The notes beneath the pieces were generated by a model. It was not told where the DNA came from. It was given only the letters and a program-made list of their open reading frames with translations, and made no database searches. Shown here piece after piece: positions 11,648 to 22,150 of a stretch of 64,000 bases of DNA. How positions within the stretch are numbered: the first letter of the stretch is position 1; each line of letters opens with the position of its first letter. The stretch lies in assembly GCA_030512295.1 (NCBI GenBank), contig JAULSR010000001.1, positions 7,773,001-7,837,000 of the forward strand, written 5' to 3'. The position numbers and the translations under genes are program-made. This DNA is from Bombardia bombarda. Its lineage: Eukaryota > Ascomycota > Sordariomycetes > Sordariales > Lasiosphaeriaceae.

Positions 11648-13009
11648 GGTTGTGGATTTGACGAGAGGTTGATGTGGTTTGTTACATTTGCGGTGATGGT
11701 GAGTTCTCCAATAGCCCGTGGTATCGAAGTTAGGACCTCTGGCCAGGCGTCTCCGACAGGTGGGCTACGGGTGGCGGTAGCGGTGGTGGTTGTGGTGGGG
11801 AGGGGTGGGCGCGGCAGGCGGGTGGCAGCGGCGGGACGGGATCGGAGATAAGATTTAGTTGACACCTTGTTGCCGAGCACTAACGTAGGCCTGTTTTAAC
11901 GTCTCGACTCCGCCAAAATCGTGACTGTATTTCAATTTTACCCCACGGTCGCGTCGCGTCATCAGCTGTATTTTCCTTTTCGAGGCAATCCACTGACGGT
12001 TGCTCCGTACCTACCTAGGTTCCCGCTAAGGTACCTAACTTAGGTGCAGTCCAGTCTCCACGGGCCCGGCCCTTTGGGTGAGAGTACCCCATTCGTTAAT
12101 GTTTCTGCGATCCAATTGACGAGTGCTAGGAGACGCTCAACTTTCTCTTATGACCCTTTCAATTCGCTATCCCATTCATTATTTTGTTTGTTTTCTACAT
12201 GGCACTTGTCGCTGTATTGGGGATATTATTGAAATACCTCGCTTTTCATTACCGTATAAATAGAAAATATACACAATTTTCTCGCCTTTCACAACTGGCA
12301 AGTCTTACTTGAAAGCAAGCTTTAAACAACCTGTAAGCATCTCAACCTCAAGCGCCTCATCAATCAATATCCTTAAAAGGGGGCTCAATAAAAGCTCAGG
12401 AGCTGCTTCTACGTTACTGAATGTTTCTCTGATGTCCTTACCCATAGCTACACTAGCCAGCTGTGGAATTTGACGCGCTTTGCCGGTTTTCTTCATATAT
12501 CTGGTATGTTTCTTGTCAGTGATGAATGCCAGCTTACCTATTCACCTCTGACCCCTTCAGCCCTTGGATCAGCTTCCTAGAGCTCCGCCGACATTGGCAA
12601 AGAGGAGTATAGCGATAGGATGGAGCTAAACGAGGTCCAAACTCCAAGATGTACCACCAACCACAAAGCCATGAAGACCCACGGTAAGGAAATATCACTC
12701 GAAGGGTAGAAAATGCAATTAACACTGCTCTTGAACTAACTCATTTTTGACCTTTAGTTAAACATTTTGCAGTCCTGGCTTTTGGTATATATCTTGCGAT
12801 TCCGCCTCTTGTAACATCCAAATCCTACCTGCCGACTCGTCGAGGTCGAGCAAACATCAGCTTTTCCTACTATTATCAAAACCAAACAAAGAAGCATTAC
12901 TTGTGGATCCCGTTGACATTCCGAAAAGCACTCACGCACCTAACACATCAGGTCAGTAAATCCAACCCCGCATGGCATCCAGATTCGGGCTTGAACATAA
13001 AGAAAAAGA
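11648..13009. other. Intergenic region, partly AT-rich, no gene seen
   Basis: It holds the DDB1 promoter and, near 12000-12060, a cluster of CCTACCTAGG/GGTACCTAA-like words common in some Sordariomycete intergenic DNA. Two or three 60-codon frames on the minus strand between 12305 and 12940 have no recognisable features and do not splice together convincingly. Confidence 0.5.
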
Positions 13010-13854
13010 TCACGGCATCAACTCACCCAGAGCTTTGACAATCTCCTGCGCCACCACCCTCGCGCTCACCGGATTCTGCCCCGTTATCACCTTCCCCACC
13101 GTCACCACCTTCGGCTCGAAAATCTTGTCATTCTTCTTAAACTTCTTCCTCGGCGCTTTCGGATCAAGCTTCACCACCCCCAGCGCCACCTTCTCCAGCT
13201 CGTCCTCCAGCTTAAATGGCATAGCATCGGCCGTCCCGATCGCATTTTCCTCCTCGTTGGAGAAGCCCGTGACGTCCAGGCCCTCAAGCAGGGGTCTTCC
13301 GGTGGACTGGCGCGTGACGTGCAAGAAGGCGGCCGGGCCGTGGCAGACGGATGCGACGATCTTGCCCTTGCTCTCAAACTCAGCGATCAGCTGTTGCGAG
13401 TCCGCGTTCGAAACAAGGTCGAACATGGGCCCGTGGCCGCCCGGGTAGAAGAGGGCGTCGAACTCGTCTGCCCGGCCAAGGTAGGCGGAGATCTTCTCGG
13501 TCTCTTCCCAAAGCTTCGGTGTTTTGCGGAACTCCTTCGAGCTCGGGTCTTCCTCCCACATCTGGACGGAGCCGGGGTCAAGAGGGGCTTCGCCACCTGC
13601 GGGCGAGGCAACCGTGACCTGGTAGCCGGCTGCGGTGAACTCATCGTATGGGTGGGCGAACTCGGGCTATTGGGAAGAAGATTAAAGTTGGTTTTCTTGT
13701 TTGTTATGAAAAGGGGCGGAATAGGGGTAGAATAGGGGTAAAGGGGTAAAGGGGTAAAGGGGTAAAGGGGTAAAAAAGGGCGTACCAAGTACCATCCACC
13801 GGGAGTTGAGTCCGGGCCATAAGAGGTAAGAACGACAAGAATCTTTCGGGTCAT
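13010..13854 (-). CDS. DJ-1/PfpI superfamily protein, Hsp31-like (putative glutathione-independent glyoxalase)
   Basis: Two exons, 13854-13786 and 13666-13010, giving 241 aa. Exon 1 encodes MTRKILVVLTSYG...GGWYL; exon 2 continues PEFAHPYDEFTAAGYQVTVASPAGG, the standard order for Hsp31-like proteins. The nucleophile elbow is ASVCHGPAAF with Cys131 followed by His132, and the conserved acidic and glycine segments (LFYPGGHGPM) are present. Family members convert methylglyoxal to lactate or act as stress chaperones; which applies here is not visible. The 119-nt intron (13785-13667) contains a tandem TTTACCCC array on the coding strand. Donor GTACGC is slightly weak; the acceptor is AATAG. Confidence 0.92.
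13735..13774. repeat. GGGGTAAA x5 microsatellite in the DJ-1-like gene intron
   Basis: Five perfect 8-bp copies on the plus strand, TTTACCCC on the coding strand, with degenerate copies on the higher-numbered plus side of neither exon. The array fills a third of the intron and places a pyrimidine-rich block between donor and branch region. Confidence 0.9.
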
Positions 13855-15576
13855 GATGACAGAGCTTTTGCAGCTTCGGTAGTAGTAGTGTCACTATAGA
13901 TCGACTGCTGGATTGTCTGTAAGAGGCTTCTGAGATTATTTCCTCAAGGAAGCTCTCCTCAGAAGCTCTTTCAGGAAGCTCTGATCGATGGCTATTTTTC
14001 TAGAAGCTCATTCTTTGTTCCCAACTCCGGAATGCCGCACCCGACCGGATTGCCGCACCCGACCTGGTGACCCACGAAGAAAGAAGATCGATAGACGCAG
14101 AATGAGGAATAGTCACCAACTCCAGAACTCCGAATGACATAAGATGGCTGGAGCTTGTTAGGAGAGCTGCGAACCGCTATAGCTTTACGAGAATGACATC
14201 GTGATAAAGAACTCCAGCCGTGTCCGTCTCGCTCCAGCTCCGGCTGACCATCTGGTGTTTTGATTCTTCAGCTGAGGAACTGACGATATCGAAGGTTGCC
14301 CAGCTGGTTCTTTCGGCAGTGAAATGCATGTTGGAACATCTCAAAGAGTCTAGGATGTTTTAAAAGATGAATAGAAATATCAACAGTGATGAATTAGAAG
14401 TTCGGGAATAAGTGTATGCGATTACTTGTATCGGTTGTGGTAGAAGTTTCCTTTCTGTTGCTATACCTCCTCTCGGCCAATTAACTCTCTCCCTTTACGC
14501 CACCAGCATATTTAGTGACTTACACAACACCCAACCAGACGGACTGCCAGTACAGCAAGGCATCACTCTCCTGGCACTTGTAGCAATCCTCTTCACTCAC
14601 ACGTCTCGACAAGGCGGGGAAATCTATATCCACTAGAATCTGTCCGAGGTACGGCATAGTGGACCACACTTATATGATGAGATTGGCAGCATCCCCTACC
14701 ATGAGCTTTCGTCTTACTCGCCACCTTCCTCCAAGGGAAGACTGTTAGAGACTGAGTTTTTGTCGAGTTTCCGTCTTTATAACTGTGACGAAAGCTAAAA
14801 CAGTACTGTTGCCTTTCTGGCAACTACCCCCATGTTTATACCATAGGAACATTGAGTATTTCGTTGCACGTCACAGAACCCTAACTAATGCTCGACAAGA
14901 GTACCTCCTAAATAGGTAATGACATGGAACTCTATTTATTGTATCTGGGTAAATCAAGCAAAACTGGGTCACCTTTTCAATGTTAGGGAGCTTTCACAAA
15001 ATGTTAGTATATGCAGCTAGTAACTTGATATGCTGAAACATACAACTCACCTGGCTGGATACTGCTTTATGCTAACATAGCAAACATAAACACGCTGTCA
15101 CTGCCGTTATTATAAAGAGTGATGATTTTATGATATTAAACGCCAGATTTTAACCTATACATCTATACATTACCCTACTTGAAGCTTGTTGGGTGGCACG
15201 ATATATACCTACCTGGGCAGTTGGTTAAATACCTATGGTAACTTCAACATCAATACAACATGAAGCCATCAAGTCCTCATGGCCCAATGTGCACTTTGAA
15301 GCAGGAAAGCTCTCAAGCTTTATTATTATTGGTCGCAGTCGTATTGGCCAATTGCCGAAACTCGGTCAACAATTTGGGGCTGTGCTGCATGACGGCATTT
15401 ACAGCCCCACGGCTGCCTGCCCGCTCAACCTCCGCTCAATCTCTCCATCCTCCAAGACACACTCGAAAGGTGTATGCTCGCATCGGATAAGCATTTCACC
15501 AACCGGACAGCGCCTGAAGGGTCGAACCTACTACAGCTATCAATTGCAACTATTCACGCTCTAAAGCAACTCCACA
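13855..15576. other. Intergenic region upstream of the NLR relic
   Basis: 1.7 kb, AT-rich in its second half. It contains short repeated words (CCGCACCCGACC twice near 14036-14062 and GAAGCTCT several times near 13948-14010). No gene is supportable. The segment 15180-15300 resembles 23040-23150 (see findings). Confidence 0.5.
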
Positions 15577-18182
15577 ATGGAAGCGCTCGGTGCAACCTCG
15601 AGCATCATCGCTATCATCGAGCTTTCGTCGGAAGTTGTCAAGTACATCACGGCTGCTACGGGCGCGAGCAAGGACAAAATAAGACTACTCGCCCAAGTTC
15701 GAGCATGCGAGTCTGCTCTCCTCAGTCTCAAGGATGCGGCCGACAACTCCGAAGAAGGCAAAGCATGGACAGACACCATCCAGGCCCTTGGTGCCCCCGG
15801 TGCCACTCTTGATCACCTACGCATCGCTTTGTCCCTTGTTCGGGTCAAGCTTCAACCAAAGAACGGGCAAAGGAAGGTAGCGGCGAGTTTAAAAGGAAGT
15901 CGACCATGTCATGACCACAATTGACCGTGAAATGTCACTACTGCAAATTGCTTTGGAAAACAACACCAGGAGGTTGGTACAAGAGATCAAGAGGAATTCG
16001 CGTGAAAATCATCAAAAGCTTGTAGAGCTTTTCGAGAAGCTCTCTCTGGAAAGCGAAAAGGAGGTTTCATCTTTAAAACGAAAGTTTTCGACCATCGAAG
16101 ACGCCCAGTCTGACATACGCATTGGCTTGGAGCGGCTTCATCACCACAACAGCAACCGAAAAGCATCAGAGGAACGCAACAAGATTCTTGACTGGCTCCA
16201 ATCGCTCACACCCATCAATTTTGCCGCTCAACAAAGCGACTTCATCAATCGCCGGCAAGCCGGAACCGGTCAATGGCTCCTGGAATCGCCTCTATTTTGT
16301 CAGTGGGTGGAGAATCAGAAACAGACACTCTTCTGTCCAGGCATCCCTGGTGCGGGAAAAACCATGCTCACAGCCATTGTGGTGGACGAACTTGCTGCAC
16401 GCTTCCACGACAAACAAGACGTCGGTCTTGCAGTTGTATATTGCAATTTCCGACAACATGATCAGCAAACAGCAAATCATCTTGTGTCAAATATTTTGAA
16501 GCAGCTAGCCGAAAGTCAATCGGATTTGCCAACCAGCTTGAGAGATCTTTACAAGAGACATATCGGGAGGCACACCCAACCATCGATTGAGGAAATCTCA
16601 ACAACTCTTTCAAGGGTAGCCGAGAAGTATACGACCCTGTTTGTCGCCATCGATGCCCTAGATGAGTGTGAAGGTGGGCATCGAGAATCAGGCACTGAAT
16701 CGATACTTGGATCCTCGCTTCAAATTTCATGAGTCTGCTGAAGCCGAGCATGGGCTGGGCTTGAGCCTGGTTCTTGTGTCATATTTTGGTATCCAGAATA
16801 TGTTAACGGCTCTACTTAGACCCAGTGGCGCAAATTTGAAACTGGACGATATCCGCAATGTTCTCGGCGAAACGCCTATGATCATAGCTATTATGCAAGG
16901 ACATGGCGACATGGTGCTGGAGCTGCTGAATCACGGCGCTGGGGTCGATTTCTGTGCGAGGGCCGATGATTCGACACCACTGATGATAGCCTCATATGTG
17001 CATGGTCATCTTGCCACAGTGAAGCTGCTGATTGAGAGGGGTGCCGATATCAACAAAATGGATTATAAATCCACAACAGCTCTCCACAATGCTGCTGGCT
17101 CTGGTCATGATGCTGTTGTTCAGCTGCTTATTGACAGCGGTGCTCACCTTGAGATGGAGGACGGGTCGAAAAGAACACCTCTTCATTATGGCGTCCTTTA
17201 CTCAACAAAACGCATTGTTAAGCGACTTGTTGACAACGGGGCCAATATCTATGCGATAGATAAGAATGGCAGAACACCTCTTCACTACGCCATCGAGCAG
17301 GGTGATATATCCATTACATCACATGGCGTTGATATCCAAAACATTAACCTTCTTGGGGCAACGCCACTGCATAACGCTGTACAATACGGCAGGAGGGCTG
17401 TTGTTAAACTGCTACTTCGCGCGGGTGCCGATGTCAACGTAATAAGTAACAACGGCACAACACCTTTGCAACTTGCCGTCAATAGGGGCTATCATATTGT
17501 TGCTAGAGAGTTTATTAGCGCGGGTGCCGATGTCAACACGCTAGATCACGACGGCAAAACAGAATTGTTGATTCAAGCCATTATTTTTGGCCATGAAAAG
17601 ACTGTGCAAAAGTTGATTAGCGCGGGCGTCGATGTCAACAAGGCAAATCGGTGTGGCAATGTGCCACTATATGATGCCATCCTTTTTGGCCATGAGAAGA
17701 TTGTACAACAGTTGATTAGCGCGGGCGTCGATGTCAACAAGGCAGATCATTATGGCGATACACCACTACATAAAGCCATCATTAATGGCCATGAGAAGAT
17801 TGTACAACAATTGATTAACGCGGGCGCCGATGTCAATAAAACAGACGAGCATGGCCGAACGCCACTATCCTATGCCGCAGAGAGTTATAGGGATGAGGAG
17901 GTTGTGGAGCATCTTTTCGACAATGGTGTCGATGTCAATGAAGCGGATGATGATGGCAAAACACTGCTACATTATGCTGTAATAGCTGATGAAAGGTTTG
18001 GCGGTGGGGTGGAGCGGTCTTTTAACTTTGTCAAGATGTTTGTTGACAAGGGCGCCGATGTCAGCAAACGAGATATCCATGGCCGAACACCACGGGATTA
18101 TGCTACCGTTTCTGAATTGAAGCTGTACTTAAGTGAGCAGCTTTTATCTCACCGTGCCACGCAGGCAGATGCAGACACTTAA
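15577..18182 (+). pseudogene. Degenerate fungal NLR: Helo-like N-domain, NACHT P-loop, ankyrin repeats
   Basis: Three frames cover one ancestral gene. Frame 1 (ATG 15577 to about 15890) encodes MEALGATSSIIAIIELSSEV, a Helo-like/STAND N-terminal helical domain. Frame 2 (about 15890-16670) continues with coiled-coil sequence and a NACHT core: Walker A GIPGAGKT and Walker B LFVAIDALDECE. Frame 3 (about 16670-18182) resumes with the sequence that normally follows the winged-helix region, then about 13 ankyrin repeats. The first shift, near 15890, looks like a small indel. The second coincides with loss of the rest of the NACHT and winged-helix region, roughly several hundred codons by comparison with the family. 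Neither junction has a credible intron. Intact proteins act in non-self recognition and cell death. The ankyrin part retains a 506-codon frame with an ATG at 16662, so expression of that part is not excluded. Confidence 0.82.
17589..17885 (+). repeat. Near-identical 99-bp ankyrin-coding tandem repeats
   Basis: Units start at 17589, 17688 and 17787, an exact 99-bp (33-residue) period. Each contains GGCCATGARAAG followed by nearly the same TTGATTAGCGCGGGCG segment. The neighbouring ankyrin repeats in the same gene are much more diverged. Confidence 0.9.
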
Positions 18183-18629
18183 AGTATCATACAGATGCTT
18201 TAGTGAGAAGTACTTATTAGAGCTGGCGCAAGACGAAACGTGGTCCTGGTTCAGTCTCGTGCCGCGGAGCATCAAGTGGGCGGGAATAGTGTATTTTAGG
18301 TGGAATGCTGTATTTTAGGTGACATACTGCTGTTTTTCTCCTGAGACGTGATCGGAAAGTCCCGAAACATATGTCAGGTGTTGTGACGTGCAACGAAATG
18401 CTGCTTCACCAAAAGGACGGACCCGGTAGGTTTCGAACCGGCTTAGTCTCTGGGGCTGTGTGTCTGAGAGTGCTGATGCTAGAGATGGTTCAATGGGTAA
18501 CTGAGGTTATAGTACTGGGTAGCAATGATGGCAGATCGTTGTTGCCAATCTGCGACTGCAAGTAATGTACCTAGGTAATTAGAACAACTACATGTATGTA
18601 TACCGTGGAGCGGGATGGAGCGCAGTTGT

Positions 18630-18652
18630 TATAAGCGACGAAAACTATCATT
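18630..18652 (+). repeat. Left arm of a 23-bp perfect inverted repeat
   Basis: The sequence from TATAAGCGACG to ACTATCATT is exactly the reverse complement of 22842-22864. The pair encloses about 4.2 kb including the HNH gene. A TA lies at each outer edge; no longer target-site duplication is evident. Confidence 0.85.
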
Positions 18653-19064
18653 CTCGCCCTGCGAATCCCTTGCCGCTTTTAGGGTCGAGCACAGGCGCTG
18701 CACACGCTGGCGCCGGCGGTTCATTTAGGTTGCCCCTAGAGACAAGTTCCCTGAATACCACCGTTTTTGCCCCTCTCAAATGCTATCGAGGCTCATGACG
18801 TGACGTCAACTACTCGTTGTCTGCAGCAGCTCGGGAGGCCCTGATCAGTGGGAGTCATGAATCATGTTGTTGTCTGATCTGCAAAGTCTGTCTGATCGGA
18901 GGTCCGTGTGGACCTCCTTTTGATGGGGGTTCTTGGATTACATAATGGGTCACGCGAATCCATCAGCCCGATTCCTGCCAACTGGTGCATGGTCAATCTG
19001 ACAACTCGCAAGGTGAGAGAAGCACGCTAACTCGGCTAGAGCTGGGCAGATTGCAGTTGGAACA

Positions 19065-19149
19065 GATTTTGAGCTGGGATAGATTTCGAGCTGGGATAGA
19101 TTTCGAGTTGGGATAGATTTTGACCTGGGATGGATTTTGAGCCGGGATG
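19065..19149 (+). repeat. 17-bp minisatellite, 5 copies
   Basis: Five head-to-tail copies of GATTTYGAGCTGGGATA with one to three substitutions in the later copies: 19065-19081, 19082-19098, 19099-19115, 19116-19132 and 19133-19149. Confidence 0.92.
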
Positions 19150-20659
19150 CGGGCCGTTCTATCCCGATTTGTGTAAGGTTACAGCGTCGAAGAGAGTTGG
19201 GAAGCCGCGGGTGCCGGTACTATGATTATCGCAGCAGATACTTGGCGGCTTCAGATGCGAAACGCCCCACTACCGTCGCCAGAAGAAAATAGCTGCCTTC
19301 TACTCCCCCCACCAAGAAGACAACGCACCAGACTGCGACAAAATTAAACGGTGAACCTTTTCCGTGATTCTCCAAACCAGAGCGTCAGCATTGCAACCTC
19401 GAAAACGTAGAATGTAGTGACCAAAAAATCCTGAGAAAAACGCACTAAGATATTTAGTTTCTCTTTTCCTTGTATGATTTTGAGAGAAAATATTAAGTAC
19501 GATTGAACGATTTGGGTGGTCAAGAACGTTGGGATCCCGTAGTATTGCTTTTGAAAATGGACCGTTTTATTTTGTCACTGCCTGCGCGCACGTCCAGGTA
19601 ACTTAGTATTCAGTGAAGAGGGATCGCTGAAAACCTAGCCGAATGGTGGAGCAATCCGGTCATAAAACAGATCGACCTCTCTCAGTGGCTGGAACAAGGA
19701 GGACCACCAACAGACCTCGGTGACCTCTTCCAACCAACCCTCCGATCGCCAAGGGCGTTGGCTTCGGCCTCGCCCTCTCTTTTCTCTCCCGCGGGCGCCC
19801 CGGCCCGCGATACTCTTCCCGCCCATTAGGACGTTGGTCTCGGCCTCGTCTGTTTTTCCCTCTCTCCTGGGATGCTGGCCTCGGTCTCGTCCTCCTCTTC
19901 ACTGCTCCGTTAGGTAAGTTTGCCGCCGAGCCATAGTCACGTGGCCTCGCATCCACGATCGCTGCCCACCACCTAAAACAAATATTACCTAATCCTTCAG
20001 AACTGCAAAACCAAAACACACACATTTATCCCACTAAACAACAGTATAACGAAACACCACAAAAATATATTGCGCAGGCACAACTTATATTTGAATGCTA
20101 GAAAGCACCATAAGACCATCTATTCCAGACTGTAACACGTTGTTGCAGCAAGGTAGGTCGGCTTCCATCTCCCTCTTGGTGACGGCGCTGCCGGTCGCCT
20201 CCATCCTGTGCCAAGCCGGTGTCTAATCCCAGTGTACTAGTCCCATCGACTTCCCCAACCCGTTGCATTCCTCACCCACCCTCGCCTGTCGGCGTTGGCC
20301 TCAGCCTCGTCGTTTGTTAGATTTGTTCGCGAAGAGTCAGAAACTTCCGCTAGTGAAGAGAGTCACCCGTCAACACCCTCCGCACTGTTGGCAGGAGGTC
20401 CTCAAGTCTGTAAGCAGCCCCACCCCCTCCTCCCACCAACACCCCGCAGAAAACGCTCGGCAGGATGGGGCCGGATCGTTACCACTGACTAGATAGAATT
20501 TTCGGCAGATCGCTCCCACAATTCCATCAAGCACCACCACCGGCCTTTTTTCTCCTTTGAGAACATTACTCTAAGCTCAGATAACGTTAAGTGCATCACT
20601 CTCGTTGAAATAGAGATTAAGCCCGAACGCTCCGTCCAACGTGTGATGTGTGCAAACAG

Positions 20660-22006
20660 ATGGCATCCCACGTCACGGGCAATTCGAGCGACTCGAAACC
20701 ATCCAGCAGCTCAGACCACCCTCGGTTTCAACAAGTCGTGCAGTCTCTCGGGCCTTGCCTATCTGCGAAGTCCACCCTACCCGCCGATATCGATGCGCTC
20801 ACCGAGTTCCTCAATACTAGGCCTCCAATGGCCGGGATGAAAGATCTTCCCGAGGAGACGGAGCAACGTCTTGCGCTGGCAGCAGAGATCCAAGATCGAA
20901 GATGGCCAAAAGCTTACGAAGACGAAGACGGTGACGAAGACGGTGACGACGATCGCAATCTCCACAGATTGACAACTTTCGATGTATCCGCCATCATGTT
21001 CGTGCCGCTCGACGAAGTCAAACGATGGTCGAAATCTGAGGATGCTGGCAGGGCGGCCATTGCTCTCTTGACTCGTTTCGTTCGCAAATGTATATTATAT
21101 CCTATTCAATCCCCCATTGTCGATGACGATGCCTGCTTTCGACCGGTATTCTTGTACTTAAAACTCAATAGTCTTGCAAAGACCTGACGATGACCGCAAA
21201 CGCAAGCAGCCAGAAGAAGACCGACCTAACGTCGAACACAAGATACGCGATCAATCCGAAGCTAAAAAGGTAACTTCATAAAGATGAACTCCAGGGTTAT
21301 CACTAACTTATTATAGTGTCGTGAGAGAGATGGGCACAACTGTATACTCACGAAGACAAGCAATCCAGCAGCTTGCCATATCTTTCCCTTCGCAGCAAAC
21401 TCCCGATCAGACAAGCACCAGAAACTGCTCGAACTGCGATCCATTGTCGTGTATTGGACTGCACGACCGGAACTTCTTTTTAAAGGTCTCGGTAGTTCAG
21501 ATAAAGCATGGAATATGCTTGCTCTAAATCACCAGATGCACCATTGGTGGGGTAAGGGTCTTTGGGCATTGAAATGCCTGGAGGTTCGTTCCGATGGCGA
21601 AGAAGAGTCCTCTGTTCGACTTCAGTTTCATTGGATGCCATCGGCAAGGCGAATGGAAAATGAATACCAGCCTTGGTTACAGAGAATCGATCTCCCAAGC
21701 GAAGGCAGAAAGATGGTTGAGGACTGGAAGATGAGGAAGGCACAGCTCGACAACCCTGAGACCTCCACAGACATAACAACAGCAGCCATCAATGTCCTTA
21801 CATGCCGGCCTCTTCGATCAGGACATACCTTCGAGATCTTTATGGAGAAAGCGGATGCTCGGAAAATGAAGGCGATGGTGGACATCCAGTGGGCTTGTAT
21901 CCAGTTGGCCTCGATGTCAGGTGCTGCAGGGTGTCCGGAATTCTTGATAGATTCGGACGACGAGGATGAAGCGGATTTTGGCTGGGTTGAAATATCGTCG
22001 GCTTAG
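20660..22006 (+). CDS. HNH endonuclease-domain protein (HNH_2-like)
   Basis: Three exons: 20660-21089, 21172-21269 and 21317-22006, giving 405 aa. Introns are GTATAT...AATAG and GTAACT...CTAAC...ATAG, and the phases agree. The ATG at 20660 (aacagATGG) is the first in frame. The N-terminal third is a helical region; an acidic low-complexity stretch (DEDGDEDGDDD) follows. The HNH module starts at exon 3: ERDGHNCILTKT with C185, then AACHIFPFA with C196-H197, then ALNHQMHHWWGKG with N247 and H251/H252. This is the usual fungal HNH_2 arrangement, whose cellular role is unknown. The protein ends in an acidic DSDDEDEADFGW segment. The same frame stays open for 47 codons after the TAG. The gene lies between the arms of an inverted repeat and next to a broken NLR. 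Confidence 0.88.
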
Positions 22007-22150
22007 CAGTCTGGGATGCCATCTGTCGAGAAGAAGGCTAGTGTGGACAATGGCGTTGGCGGCGGCAGCGGCAGCGGCAGTGGCGGCGATGGCGGCGATG
22101 GCGGCGATGGCAAGACTGGAAAGAAGAAGAAGACGACTGTGGGATGGTAG
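22007..22150 (+). other. In-frame Gly/Lys-rich open extension after the HNH stop codon
   Basis: After TAG (22004-22006) the same frame continues for 47 codons to a second TAG at 22148-22150. It encodes PSVEKKASVDNG, a Gly/Ser/Asp repeat (GGDGGDGGDG) and a basic end (GKTGKKKKTTVGW). The composition is protein-like and the basic tail could be nuclear-localising. It is either a former C-terminus cut by a nonsense mutation or a readthrough extension; the context TAG-CAG-TCT only partly resembles the UAG-CAR-YYA readthrough motif. Confidence 0.5.

Larger units (their letters stand above)
18183..20659. other. Intergenic region with repeats upstream of the HNH gene
   Basis: No gene is supportable in 2.5 kb. 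It holds one arm of an inverted repeat (18630-18652), a palindromic TGACGTCA (18801-18808), an 8-bp-stem hairpin (18898-18917), a 17-bp minisatellite (19065-19149) and four copies of a 17-bp TTGGYCTCGGCCTCGTC-like word (about 19757, 19833, 19874 and 20294). Confidence 0.55.

Noticed and set aside
12305..12940. Minus-strand frames of about 60 codons, one fairly helical
   Set aside because: No convincing splice chain, no domain and no promoter; treated as chance or very decayed sequence.
18413..18500. tRNA-like GGTTCGAAACC segment on the minus strand
   Set aside because: Only two or three base pairs form around the loop and no anticodon or acceptor stem can be drawn.
18801..18808. TGACGTCA, an ATF/CREB-type site
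   Set aside because: The nearest gene start is about 1.9 kb away; an isolated 8-mer is weak evidence.
18898..18917. 8-bp-stem hairpin followed by T4, like a bacterial terminator
   Set aside because: The window is eukaryotic and the hairpin is not next to a gene end.
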